From NCBI GenBank assembly GCA_016839985.1, contig JAEOTG010000136.1:1-21598 (forward strand): 21,598 bases of DNA. Reading direction: 5' to 3'. Each line of letters opens with the position of its first letter. Positions within the stretch are counted from its first letter, which is position 1. Position numbers and translations under genes: made by a program. This document shows, in pieces, positions 1-7,812 of this stretch. The notes beneath the pieces were generated by a model, which made no database searches, was not told where the DNA came from, and saw only the letters and a list, made by a program, of their open reading frames with translations. The DNA is from Candidatus Heimdallarchaeota archaeon. GTDB lineage: Archaea > Asgardarchaeota > Heimdallarchaeia > Heimdallarchaeales > Heimdallarchaeaceae.

Positions 1-3
1 AAG

Positions 4-411
4 GTGGGAGAAAAGAAAGTATATGTCTTTGAAGTTAATGACGACGGAGTTGGGATTGATCAATTAGTTATCCTACATAATCACATGTCTCTTTATAGAG
101 ATGATTTTCGAACTATTTTACCAGCTTTTGCTGATGTTGTGATATTCAAGAAACTCGGTGGAATACATGTGGCGACACTCTTTGCTGTTCATAAAGCAAG
201 GTACCAACCATTATCTCCGTATAATTTACCAATCGCAACAAGAGCTGTGCAAGTTACAAAGAAGAAAGACGCATACAAATTTGATTTAGACGATGAGAAA
301 GATGAAAAACTCGATGTAAGTAAGATAGATTACACTTATTTACGTAAAGTTACACAACCACAGAGAGGAGCTTTAGCTTATCTAATCAAAGAGGGGGTAT
401 ATGAGTTATGA
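4..411 (+). CDS. Unrecognised protein, possibly 5'-truncated by the window edge
   Basis: I do not recognise this family. The frame is open back to base 1, so the GTG at base 4 may be the true start or an internal codon of a longer gene. The 135 visible residues are mixed alpha/beta in appearance, without transmembrane segments. A charged stretch rich in Asp, Glu and Lys lies near residues 88-104, and a conserved-looking PQRGALAYLI patch sits near the C-terminus. Its stop overlaps the start of the HEAT-repeat gene in an ATGA arrangement, which implies translational coupling and perhaps a shared pathway. No Shine-Dalgarno sequence can be judged because the upstream DNA is missing. Coding status is well supported by length and coupling; function is unknown. 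Confidence 0.65.
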   Translation: MGEKKVYVFEVNDDGVGIDQLVILHNHMSLYRDDFRTILPAFADVVIFKKLGGIHVATLFAVHKARYQPLSPYNLPIATRAVQVTKKKDAYKFDLDDEKDEKLDVSKIDYTYLRKVTQPQRGALAYLIKEGVYEL

Positions 412-1175
412 TGGATTTCTTTAAAGGAATGTTTATAGGAAAAAAACTGAAGAGTGATGAATCATTAGATAGAGCTTACTTTGCACTTTTCCTACAGAAA
501 AAACCCAAAACAAGGAATGTTAAAAAAGTTCTTCCTCTAATAGAAGACACAGATTGGAATGTTAGAAATGCTGCAACTTCAACATTGATTCATTTGATAA
601 CACAGTTTCCTGAAAAAAAGGAGGAAGTGTTAGAATACTTGCATGATCTAATTGAAAGAAGTTCTTTAGCAATTAAATTATCAACCTTAGAAGTTCTAGG
701 GAAAATGAAAGACTATTCATCCAAACCTTATCTCGTTAAGATATTAGAAGAAAGCGATTATGATCTACAATATGCAGCAATAAGAGCTATAGGATATCTA
801 GATGATGTTGATGTATTATACCCTCTCACAAATGTAGTTTATGCCGAAGATTACATTACCAGACGTGCAGCCATTTTGTCAGTGATTAGGATTTCCAATT
901 CAGTAAAAGAAGAAGTACAAATAGAAAAACTTACTCCACATATCCATATAATTATTGAATCATATCTTGAATTAGAACAATTAGGAGAAATCTTCTGCAA
1001 GATTCTAGATTATGGTGATTTTAATCAATTCCCAAATATGAAAGGATATAATGAATCAGAAATAGTTAAACTAGAAGATTTAATAGAGCAAAAGGACTAT
1101 AGTGTGGAAATGTATCAAAATTTCGCAAAATTGATTTTCCCAAAATACTTCCCAATCGCTGAAAATATTAATTAG
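408..1175 (+). CDS. HEAT/ARM-type alpha-helical repeat protein
   Basis: The 255-residue product contains repeated pairs of helices typical of HEAT-like scaffolds. Visible repeat cores are near residues 40-65 (TDWNVRNAATSTLIHLI), 75-100 (SSLAIKLSTLEVLGKM), 110-130 (SDYDLQYAAIRAIGYL) and 140-165 (EDYITRRAAILSVIRI), each with the D/E-x-x-V/I-R/K-x-x-A pattern. Such proteins are protein-protein interaction scaffolds and are usually cytosolic; no signal peptide or membrane segment is seen. Two adjacent ATG codons (408 and 411) could start it; the first overlaps the stop of the preceding gene as ATGA, indicating translational coupling. The C-terminal 80 residues are less regular. The partner is unknown. 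The fold assignment is fairly sure; the cellular role is not. Confidence 0.75.
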   Translation: MMDFFKGMFIGKKLKSDESLDRAYFALFLQKKPKTRNVKKVLPLIEDTDWNVRNAATSTLIHLITQFPEKKEEVLEYLHDLIERSSLAIKLSTLEVLGKMKDYSSKPYLVKILEESDYDLQYAAIRAIGYLDDVDVLYPLTNVVYAEDYITRRAAILSVIRISNSVKEEVQIEKLTPHIHIIIESYLELEQLGEIFCKILDYGDFNQFPNMKGYNESEIVKLEDLIEQKDYSVEMYQNFAKLIFPKYFPIAENIN

Positions 1176-1179
1176 TAAA

Positions 1180-1449
1180 TTACTGTGTAAAGATTTTTTC
1201 ACAGTAATCAATGAATGTTTTTTTGAATTTTTTGCCAATTACTTCTTGTTTCCATTTTTTACAAACATATTGCTTAGTTTCTGATGAACATAAATGAAAG
1301 CAAGTAGTTAAGAGTGCATATCCCATCATTCTCACTTGAATGTCAGCATTTTCTAACATTACTAAAGCTCGTTTTTGATGTGGGATTTTTGCATTGATTT
1401 TGAGTAATTGCGTCTCTCCTAAGCTTGTTGCATTCAACATATTTTCCAT
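1180..1449 (-). CDS. Small hypothetical protein (89 aa)
   Basis: Not recognised. The product is basic and Cys-containing (TCFHLC, YVCKKW, DYCEK) with mostly helical character and no membrane segment. Residues 25-50 (RALVMLENADIQVRMMGYAL) weakly resemble one HEAT-like helix pair, so a relation to the convergent HEAT-repeat gene is possible but unproven. An AT-rich TATA-like element (TTTTTAAATACT on the reverse strand, about 1469-1478) sits 20-29 nt before the ATG, as expected for a leaderless archaeal transcript, which supports a real gene. The 3' end is only four bases from the HEAT-repeat gene stop on the other strand. Four cysteines could in principle bind a metal, but their spacing matches no zinc motif I know. 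Confidence 0.5.
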   Translation of the reverse strand: MENMLNATSLGETQLLKINAKIPHQKRALVMLENADIQVRMMGYALLTTCFHLCSSETKQYVCKKWKQEVIGKKFKKTFIDYCEKIFTQ

Positions 1450-1523
1450 TATACTAATATGATTTAAGTATTTAAAAACGACAAAAACAGACTAATATGT
1501 AAAAATAGGGTAGATTGTCTTGG

Positions 1524-1799
1524 TTAGTTATGGATTTTAGTTAATTCAATCTCTTCTTCAACTTTATAAATTGCACAGACTCTATTCATTCCTTTTTCTT
1601 CGTGAGGTAGAATCTGGAGGGAATATATTTTTCCTTTTGGGGCATTAAACTTTCTATAGATAGAGTCCACATAATCCTTGACATCTCTATACTTTAACTC
1701 TTCATCAGGAATGTCAAAGTAATTAAGAAACTCCATATCCGACAAAAATCGTTCATCATTATTAAAAACATGTATCACATTGCTATTACATTTTCTCAA
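1524..1799 (-). CDS. Small hypothetical protein (91 aa), start uncertain
   Basis: Not recognised. The product is a small acidic soluble protein; the segment from about residue 21 onward (DMEFLNYFDIPDEELKYRDV) looks like a well-formed globular domain, followed by a basic KFNAPKGKIYSLQI strand region. The longest frame begins with TTG at 1799; GTG at codon 8 or ATG at codon 22 are alternatives. A TATA-like GATTATAAAT on the reverse strand (about 1817-1826) lies some 20-27 nt upstream of the TTG, favouring a start near 1778-1799. It is divergent from uvrB, with which it shares the 80-bp spacer. Coding is likely but not certain. Confidence 0.45.
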   Translation of the reverse strand: MRKCNSNVIHVFNNDERFLSDMEFLNYFDIPDEELKYRDVKDYVDSIYRKFNAPKGKIYSLQILPHEEKGMNRVCAIYKVEEEIELTKIHN

Positions 1800-1812
1800 G
1801 AAATATAATTAT

Positions 1813-1876
1813 CCGCATTTATAATCTGAAATCTTTCTGAAAGATAAGCATACTTTTTAATTGCAAGAAGATAGGT
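1813..1876. promoter_or_regulatory. Divergent promoter region in front of uvrB
   Basis: The spacer holds two TATA-like elements: TTATAAT (about 1819-1825), which reads well on the reverse strand for the small hypothetical gene, and CTTTTTAATT (1853-1862) close to uvrB. AGGTGA (1872-1877) is a Shine-Dalgarno-like site just before the first uvrB ATG. If the upstream TATA serves uvrB, the leader would be about 30 nt and include this site; if the downstream one is used, the mRNA would be nearly leaderless. Confidence 0.4.
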
Positions 1877-1879
1877 GAA

Positions 1880-3859
1880 ATGATAATGCCATTAGATATT
1901 GAAACTCCTCTAAAACCCAAAGGGGATCAACCCAAAGCAATAAAACAGCTGGTAGATGGAATAAAGAAGAATAATAAGTTTCAAACCTTGCTAGGAGTAA
2001 CAGGTAGTGGAAAAACTTACAGTATGGCTAAAGTCATTGATGCTATCAAGAAACCTACATTAATAATTGGTCCAAATAAAACTCTTGTAGCTCAGCTCTT
2101 TGGTGAATTTAAGACTCTTTTTCCTTCTGCTAGTGTAAATTATTATGTGAGTTTTTATGATTATTATCAACCAGAAGCATATCTACCTTCCAAAGATTTG
2201 TATATTGAGAAAGACGTTGATATTAATGAAGAAATTGAAAGATTACGACATACTTCACTTGAAGCATTAGCTACTCGAGATGATGTAATAGTTTGTGCTA
2301 CTGTCTCTTGTATTTATGGCACTGGTCCTCCTGAAATATATCGTTCTAGAAGAATTGCATTAACACTTGGAGATACACTTGACAGACAAGATTTAATGAT
2401 GGAACTAGTAAAAAACCAATACGAAAGAAACGATGTTAATCTTGAACGTAAATGTTTCAGAGTTAGAGGTGATTCAATAGATATTTTTCCTTTATATGGA
2501 GATTATATCTATCGTATTGAATTCTTTGGGGATGAAATTGAGCGCTTAACAGCTCGTCATCCTGTAACTGGTGAAAAAATAAAAGACTACGATTATCTTT
2601 CAATATTTCCAGGGACTCAATATCTTGCTAACGATGCATTCTTTGAAACAGCTTTAGAGGACATAAAATTAGAACTAGATATGCGTTTAGCAGAACTAGA
2701 AAACGAAGGTAAAGTGATTGAGAAACATAGGTTGAGACAAAGAACGCTTTATGATTTAGAGCTTCTAAGAGAAACTGGAGGTTGCCCAGGAATTGAAAAT
2801 TATTCTCGTCATTTTGATAGAAGAAAACCAGGAGAGAAACCTTACTCTTTATTAGATCATTTTCCAGAAGACTTCTTGTTGTTTATTGATGAATCCCATT
2901 TAACCATCCCTCAGCTACGAGGAATGTATGCAGGTGATTATTCTCGAAAAAACAATCTAATTAGTTACGGATTTAGACTTCCTTCAGCTTTTGATAATCG
3001 TCCATTTAAATTTGAAGAAACAGAGAAATATATGAAGAAAGCAATGTTCACAAGCGCAACTCCTGGTCCATATGAGTATGCAGTATCTACTCAGATTGTT
3101 GAACAAATAATTAGACCTACTGGATTAGTAGATCCTAAGATCGAAGTAAGGGGTACAGATGGTCAAATTACCGATCTTCTAAGTGAAATAAATCAAAGAA
3201 CTAGTAAAGGAGAAAGAGTTTTAGTAACAACTCTGACTAAACAAAGTGCAGAGATGTTATCAGATTATCTCCTAGATATGAAGGTTAAATCTGTATATTT
3301 ACATCATGAAGTGGATACCTTAGAAAGAATTGATATTTTAAGAGATCTTAGACTAGGTAAATATGATGTAGTAGTAGGTATAAATCTTCTTCGAGAAGGT
3401 TTGGATTTACCTGAAGTCGCACTTGTAGCGGTACTGGATGCGGATAAAGAAGGATTTTTACGTTCTAAAACTTCACTTATTCAATTGATGGGAAGAGCAA
3501 GCAGAAATGTTCATGGTAGTGTTATCTTATTTGCTGATAATCTTACTAATTCAATGATGCAAGCAATTACTGAAAACAATAGAAGAAGACAAATTCAAAA
3601 AGAATATAATGAAAAACATGGAATTACACCCAAAACGATTAGTAAAGAAATTAAATCGATTGTTGAAACACTAATGCAAGTAACACCAAAAGAGGAAGAA
3701 AAAATAGAAATTCCTGAGGATTTAACAAGTGATGATATTTTATATGTAATTGAAGATCTTAAAACAAAAATGGCTGAAGCTGCAGGAAGGCTTGATTTCG
3801 AAAAAGCTGCTATTTTTAGAGATAAAATAAAAGAACTTGAGAGAATGGTGTCTAATTAA
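1880..3859 (+). CDS. uvrB: Excinuclease ABC subunit UvrB
   Basis: UvrB is the damage-verifying helicase-like subunit of bacterial-type nucleotide excision repair; it is loaded by UvrA and recruits UvrC. The 659 residues match the usual family length. Visible motifs are Walker A GVTGSGKT (residues 39-46), the aromatic beta-hairpin region containing YDYYQPEAY (about 90-100) that inserts between DNA strands, the Walker B-like LLFIDESH (about 333-340), TSATPGPYE, the RPTGLVDP segment, helicase motifs around LLREGLDLPEV and QLMGRASRN, and a C-terminal UVR domain (about 625-657) that contacts UvrC. Start: ATG 1880 has AGGTGA five bases upstream; ATG 1886 is possible. Its TAA overlaps the uvrC ATG by one base, so the two are co-translated. 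UvrABC in archaea is considered bacterial in origin; base composition here is like the neighbours, so any transfer is old. Confidence 0.98.
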   Translation: MIMPLDIETPLKPKGDQPKAIKQLVDGIKKNNKFQTLLGVTGSGKTYSMAKVIDAIKKPTLIIGPNKTLVAQLFGEFKTLFPSASVNYYVSFYDYYQPEAYLPSKDLYIEKDVDINEEIERLRHTSLEALATRDDVIVCATVSCIYGTGPPEIYRSRRIALTLGDTLDRQDLMMELVKNQYERNDVNLERKCFRVRGDSIDIFPLYGDYIYRIEFFGDEIERLTARHPVTGEKIKDYDYLSIFPGTQYLANDAFFETALEDIKLELDMRLAELENEGKVIEKHRLRQRTLYDLELLRETGGCPGIENYSRHFDRRKPGEKPYSLLDHFPEDFLLFIDESHLTIPQLRGMYAGDYSRKNNLISYGFRLPSAFDNRPFKFEETEKYMKKAMFTSATPGPYEYAVSTQIVEQIIRPTGLVDPKIEVRGTDGQITDLLSEINQRTSKGERVLVTTLTKQSAEMLSDYLLDMKVKSVYLHHEVDTLERIDILRDLRLGKYDVVVGINLLREGLDLPEVALVAVLDADKEGFLRSKTSLIQLMGRASRNVHGSVILFADNLTNSMMQAITENNRRRQIQKEYNEKHGITPKTISKEIKSIVETLMQVTPKEEEKIEIPEDLTSDDILYVIEDLKTKMAEAAGRLDFEKAAIFRDKIKELERMVSN

Positions 3860-5652
3860 TGAGTCTTTTTTCAGACTTAGAAGAATTACCGGATGATCCT
3901 GGTGTTTATTTAATCAAAGACAAAGAAGATAAAGTAATTTATGTTGGAAAAGCAAAAAATCTGAAAAAAAGAGTAAAACAGCATTTTCAAACAGTTACAT
4001 TGCCAAGAGAAGAAAAGCTTCAAGAATTAGCTACTAGGATAGATTGGATATTAACAAGAAATGAATCAGAAGCTATTATACTAGAAGAGAAACTCGTGAA
4101 ACAATTAGCGCCAAAATTGAATAGTATGCTAAAGGATGACAAATCAAACCTTCTAATCTGTATAACTTTAGAAGAAAAATACCCTCAGCTTTTAATCGTT
4201 AGAGAAACAGATCCAAGAAATGAAAAAAACATCTATTTCGGACCTTTTCCAAGCAATATAATGCTTAGGCAAACTGTCAAGCTAGTTTTAAGGTTGTTTC
4301 CTGTCTGCAACTGTGGAAAAAACGTCGAGAATTTAAGAAAAAAGAAATCTTCAATTAGGTGCATGAGAGAACGATTAGATAGGTGTTTTGCTCCTTGTAA
4401 AAATGATATTTCACCAAAAGAGTACATAAAAACTGTAAAAAATGTCATTTCATTCTTAAATGGAGATGTAGCTGATCTTTTAGATAATCTTGAAGAAGAA
4501 ATGTGGTCTGCATCTGAAGAGGCTGATTTCGAAAGAGCTACAATTATTCGAGACCTTATTCAATCTGTAAGAACAATACTTAATCTGCAAGAGGATTTAC
4601 ATTCTAAAATTAAACATATTGATGTTTTAACATTTGCAGAAGAAGATCCAAATCTAGCATTTTGCAAGCTAGAAATACGTAATCATAGAGTTCAAAACAT
4701 TAAAAATTATATAACAACAAAAAGTGAAAAAACCTTTTTTAAGACTTTAAGTGAAATTCTAATTTTCATATATGGAACAGATGATTCCATTAGAAAAATT
4801 TTGACTAATAATGATTTTACAAAGCGTTTCAATCCTAATATTGATCTAAAAATAGTTTATCCTAATGATGATACAAGCAGTCAATTAGTTGATATTGCAC
4901 AGAAAAATGCAAGAGCAGAGCTCTTCAAATTTTTGCGAGATATTCAATATGAAAAGGATTCAAGTTTAGTTCTCAAAGAAATGAAAGAGCTTTTTCAGTT
5001 ATCCGAAGAACCTAAAATAATTCATGGTTTTGATATATCAACCTTGAAAGGTCAACTTTCAGTTGGCTCTTGTGTTGCTTTTGTTGAGGGTCAACCTAAG
5101 AAAGATTTGTACAGACGATTTCGTATTAGAAGATCCTATACAGATCCTGATGATTATGCAATGATGGAAGAAGTAATAAGAAGAAAATACAGTTCTGATG
5201 TTCTGAAGTCTGATCCATTACCTGATCTACTAATAATTGATGGAGGTAAGGGGCAATTGAATATTGCTTTAGAGGTTTTGAAAAAGTTGAACCTTAGTAT
5301 TCCTGCAATAAGTATAGCTAAGAAGAATGAAGATGTATACGTAGAATGGTCAGATTTACCAATAGCTCTCAACCAGGATTCTTTTGTACTGAAATTGGTT
5401 CAGAATGTAAGAGATGAAGCACATAGATTCGCTATTAGTTATCATAAAACTCTTCGACAAAGAACAGTTAAAAGTTCTAATTTTGAAAGAATTAAAGGAA
5501 TAGGAAAAGCAAAAGTCTTTCTTCTGTTCCAGGAGTATCAGAACACAAAAAACATTTCTTCTGCAAATATAGAAGAAATAATGAAACTTATTTCGGTTAA
5601 CGAAAAAATTGCCAAAGAAGTAATTGATACAGCAAAAAAAAGTAGTAAATAA
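3859..5652 (+). CDS. uvrC: Excinuclease ABC subunit UvrC
   Basis: UvrC makes the dual incision around a lesion marked by UvrB. The 597-residue protein carries a complete N-terminal GIY-YIG nuclease: GVYLI (15-19), YVG (28-30), Arg38 and Glu76, the residue set used for the 3' incision. A cysteine cluster follows (C150, C152, C168, C176, C180); its last three positions have the 8- and 4-residue spacing reported for the iron-sulfur ligands of E. coli UvrC. A UVR domain lies near 215-250 (EEADFERATIIRDLI). The RNase H-like C-terminal nuclease for the 5' incision shows Asp392 (GFDIST), Asp461 (IIDGGKGQL) and His522 (RDEAHRFAI), then a helix-hairpin-helix region (FERIKGIGKAKVFLLF). Both active sites look intact. 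It overlaps uvrB by one base (TAATG). uvrA is not in the window. Confidence 0.97.
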   Translation: MSLFSDLEELPDDPGVYLIKDKEDKVIYVGKAKNLKKRVKQHFQTVTLPREEKLQELATRIDWILTRNESEAIILEEKLVKQLAPKLNSMLKDDKSNLLICITLEEKYPQLLIVRETDPRNEKNIYFGPFPSNIMLRQTVKLVLRLFPVCNCGKNVENLRKKKSSIRCMRERLDRCFAPCKNDISPKEYIKTVKNVISFLNGDVADLLDNLEEEMWSASEEADFERATIIRDLIQSVRTILNLQEDLHSKIKHIDVLTFAEEDPNLAFCKLEIRNHRVQNIKNYITTKSEKTFFKTLSEILIFIYGTDDSIRKILTNNDFTKRFNPNIDLKIVYPNDDTSSQLVDIAQKNARAELFKFLRDIQYEKDSSLVLKEMKELFQLSEEPKIIHGFDISTLKGQLSVGSCVAFVEGQPKKDLYRRFRIRRSYTDPDDYAMMEEVIRRKYSSDVLKSDPLPDLLIIDGGKGQLNIALEVLKKLNLSIPAISIAKKNEDVYVEWSDLPIALNQDSFVLKLVQNVRDEAHRFAISYHKTLRQRTVKSSNFERIKGIGKAKVFLLFQEYQNTKNISSANIEEIMKLISVNEKIAKEVIDTAKKSSK

Positions 5653-5682
5653 TTGTTCCTTCGAAAAAAATAAAACAATATG

Positions 5683-5690
5683 TATAAAAG
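5683..5690 (+). promoter_or_regulatory. TATA box for the secreted protein gene
   Basis: TATAAAAG is a near-ideal archaeal TATA element 30-38 nt before the ATG at 5721. Transcription starting about 25 nt downstream would leave a leader of roughly 8-12 nt; GGTGAT (5712-5717), a Shine-Dalgarno-like site, lies just before the ATG. Confidence 0.6.
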
Positions 5691-5720
5691 TAGTTATCAC
5701 ATAATTAAATTGGTGATATA

Positions 5721-6584
5721 ATGAAAAAAGCATTTTTAGTAAGCGGGGTTCTATTTATTATATTGTCCCTAACATTCATTACTCCCATAAATGCTGCAAC
5801 AACTTGGGGTATTGAAACAAATGTAGATTATGAATTTGAGTTAAAATCATTTAAAATAGGAATTACAGATTATTCAGTTCTTTTGAAAGAGAATTTGTCT
5901 TTTATTATAGAGTTTACTAGTCTGACAGATATTGGATATAGCTATGATGTCTACAACTCTACAGGCTTGATGACCACTAATACCACAAATTTCGAGGAAA
6001 CTGAAATTGAATCAGTAACCGTCACTATACCAGATGGATTACCAATAGCTTTACCGTTAACAATAGGAACAATTCCAGATTATCTATATTACTTTGGTAA
6101 TTTTGTGAATGCAACATCTTCTATGTTTATGTTTGATGATTTGCTTGAGAATATCACGGATTATTTGAATGTTACTTATCTGCATGCATATTCATTACTG
6201 GATGAAGATTATCTAAAACTTAAAGCTGATTTATTTGCACCTACTGTTAATAATACTCTTCTTGAGGAATTTACTGGTGGGACTGATCTAAGCCAACTAA
6301 TCCCTTCAAATATTACAGACTTAAAGCTAAATGCTACAGTCTTATATAATGCAACATCTGGATTATTTAGACAGTTATCAATTAAACTTCGTTCATTATC
6401 ACATATAGGTGATTATACAGAGAATTTTAATGTGGATGTAGTTTATGGACTTCATATAGAAACACCTCCAACACCAACCCCTACACCTACACCAACAGAT
6501 AAAACATCTTATTCTTGGTTAATTCCGACAGTGTTAGTATTAACTTTACTTACGGGTATCAAGCTAAAAAGAAAGAAGCAATAA
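5721..6584 (+). CDS. Secreted, C-terminally membrane-anchored, sequon-rich surface protein
   Basis: No family recognised. A classical signal peptide spans residues 1-26 (MKKAFLVSGVLFIILSLTF, cleavage probably after the INAA segment). The ectodomain, about 27-245, is Thr/Asn/Leu-rich with around ten N-glycosylation sequons (for example NST, NTT, NAT, NIT, NVT), expected to be used by archaeal AglB. A Thr-Pro repeat linker (TPPTPTPTPTPTD) near 250-263 is followed by one transmembrane helix (SWLIPTVLVLTLLTGI) and a basic tail KLKRKKQ, giving an outside ectodomain on a stalk. This matches archaeal cell-surface protein architecture. It is transcribed from its own TATA box and followed by a T-rich stretch. 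The ligand or role is unknown; uvrC is upstream but not obviously co-regulated. Confidence 0.8.
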   Translation: MKKAFLVSGVLFIILSLTFITPINAATTWGIETNVDYEFELKSFKIGITDYSVLLKENLSFIIEFTSLTDIGYSYDVYNSTGLMTTNTTNFEETEIESVTVTIPDGLPIALPLTIGTIPDYLYYFGNFVNATSSMFMFDDLLENITDYLNVTYLHAYSLLDEDYLKLKADLFAPTVNNTLLEEFTGGTDLSQLIPSNITDLKLNATVLYNATSGLFRQLSIKLRSLSHIGDYTENFNVDVVYGLHIETPPTPTPTPTPTDKTSYSWLIPTVLVLTLLTGIKLKRKKQ

Positions 6585-6590
6585 TCCATT

Positions 6591-6604
6591 CCTTTTTTTT
6601 CTTT
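6591..6604 (+). terminator. T-rich archaeal transcription terminator
   Basis: A run of CC followed by eight T, C and three T immediately after the stop of the surface protein gene resembles the oligo-T terminators used by archaeal RNA polymerase. No strong hairpin precedes it. Confidence 0.4.
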
Positions 6605-6652
6605 AAGTACAAATGTTTTTTAAGTAATTTATTAAGTTCTTAATGAAAAAAA

Positions 6653-7768
6653 GTGAGTCTTAAAAGAGAAGAATATGTAATTTTGAAACACATTCTGAAA
6701 GAACCTGTTATGCCTTATAGTAAACTTGCGGAAAAAAGCGAGTTATCCCCACCCACTGTTAAGAAAAGGATTGAAATTCTTCTCAAAGATAAAGTTATAA
6801 CAAGTTTTCATGCGGAATATCATTCGGAATCACTAGGTCTTGAAAGTCATATTTTTCTTTTGCGAGTTGATTCAATCGATAAATATCGAATAGTCGAAAG
6901 AATTCTAGATTATCATCCATATCTAGTTGTAAGACAAAGATGTTATGGCGGGATAACTGGAATTTTCTTAAAAGTACACATTCCCTCTGGGTCCATAAGC
7001 AAATTTCTTAGTTTTCTTAATTATCTGAAAGAAAATGATTTGATAGTTGAAATAGTACATTCAACAACCATCGGTAGAGGTATTAAAACAAGAATAGATT
7101 TATCCTACTGGGATCCTCAAAACAGAAAATGGATATTCAAGTGGGATATATGGAAAAAAAACATCGATAGTGTAGATTACATCCCACAATTTGATTACTT
7201 CCAAAGAATATCAAGAGAAAAACCCAAAAACGTTCTTAAAAACTTAAAATATATTGATTTTCAAATTCTAGAGCAATTGGTAAGGGATCCTACTCAAAAA
7301 CATGTTAATCTTTCAAAACAGCTTAATACTCCCCAATACACAATTTCTAGGCATAAGAAATTTCTTAGTAAATACGTTATTCGAAACTATTTAGTAGATT
7401 TCGATAGATCTTACTTTGGTCTTGAAGATGAACTAGTATTCAAAGCAATTTGTAGTCAAAGAGCTATGTCTAAAATAATTTATCTTCTTCAAAATCTGGA
7501 TTTACCTTTTGAGTCTGACTTTCGAGATACAGAAAAGGGTTTTCTCTGGAAGATTTTATTACCACCAAAAGATAAATTAGAATTAATCAATCTCCTATGG
7601 TCTTTATTTCCCGATCTTCAAATAATGATGCTAGATCCTCAAACAACAGTAACTAAACTATTTAATCCTGATAACTATTCTTTTGCTGATCAATCATGGA
7701 AAGATTCTGAAGAATATATGGTTAACCAAGTTTTAGAAAAAGCAAGAGTAGAATTAATAATTGCATGA
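6653..7768 (+). CDS. Double-module Lrp/AsnC-like winged-helix transcription regulator
   Basis: The 371-residue protein looks like two tandem Lrp-like units. Unit one has a winged HTH at about 5-55 (YSKLAEKSELSPPTVKKRI) and a following alpha/beta region that could be a RAM-like ligand domain. Unit two has a second HTH at about 200-245 (VNLSKQLNTPQYTISRHKKF) and its own alpha/beta tail. No membrane segment is present. Start: GTG 6653 follows a TTTTTTAAGT TATA-like element about 30 nt upstream, suggesting a nearly leaderless mRNA; a nearby ATG at 6642 is out of frame and soon stops. Single Lrp proteins are about 150 residues, so the duplication is real rather than a misread. It faces the large ABC permease gene tail to tail, 44 bp away, and could regulate local genes, but no target is visible. 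Confidence 0.75.
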   Translation: MSLKREEYVILKHILKEPVMPYSKLAEKSELSPPTVKKRIEILLKDKVITSFHAEYHSESLGLESHIFLLRVDSIDKYRIVERILDYHPYLVVRQRCYGGITGIFLKVHIPSGSISKFLSFLNYLKENDLIVEIVHSTTIGRGIKTRIDLSYWDPQNRKWIFKWDIWKKNIDSVDYIPQFDYFQRISREKPKNVLKNLKYIDFQILEQLVRDPTQKHVNLSKQLNTPQYTISRHKKFLSKYVIRNYLVDFDRSYFGLEDELVFKAICSQRAMSKIIYLLQNLDLPFESDFRDTEKGFLWKILLPPKDKLELINLLWSLFPDLQIMMLDPQTTVTKLFNPDNYSFADQSWKDSEEYMVNQVLEKARVELIIA

Positions 7769-7812
7769 AAATCCATCATCTCTATTCCTTATCAGCAGAC
7801 ATTCTTATAGAC

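Noticed and set aside
5154..5733. Reverse-strand open frames opposite the uvrC 3' end
   Set aside because: They mirror the uvrC coding sequence, and the longest runs over the promoter and start of the surface protein gene; composition is that of antisense translation.
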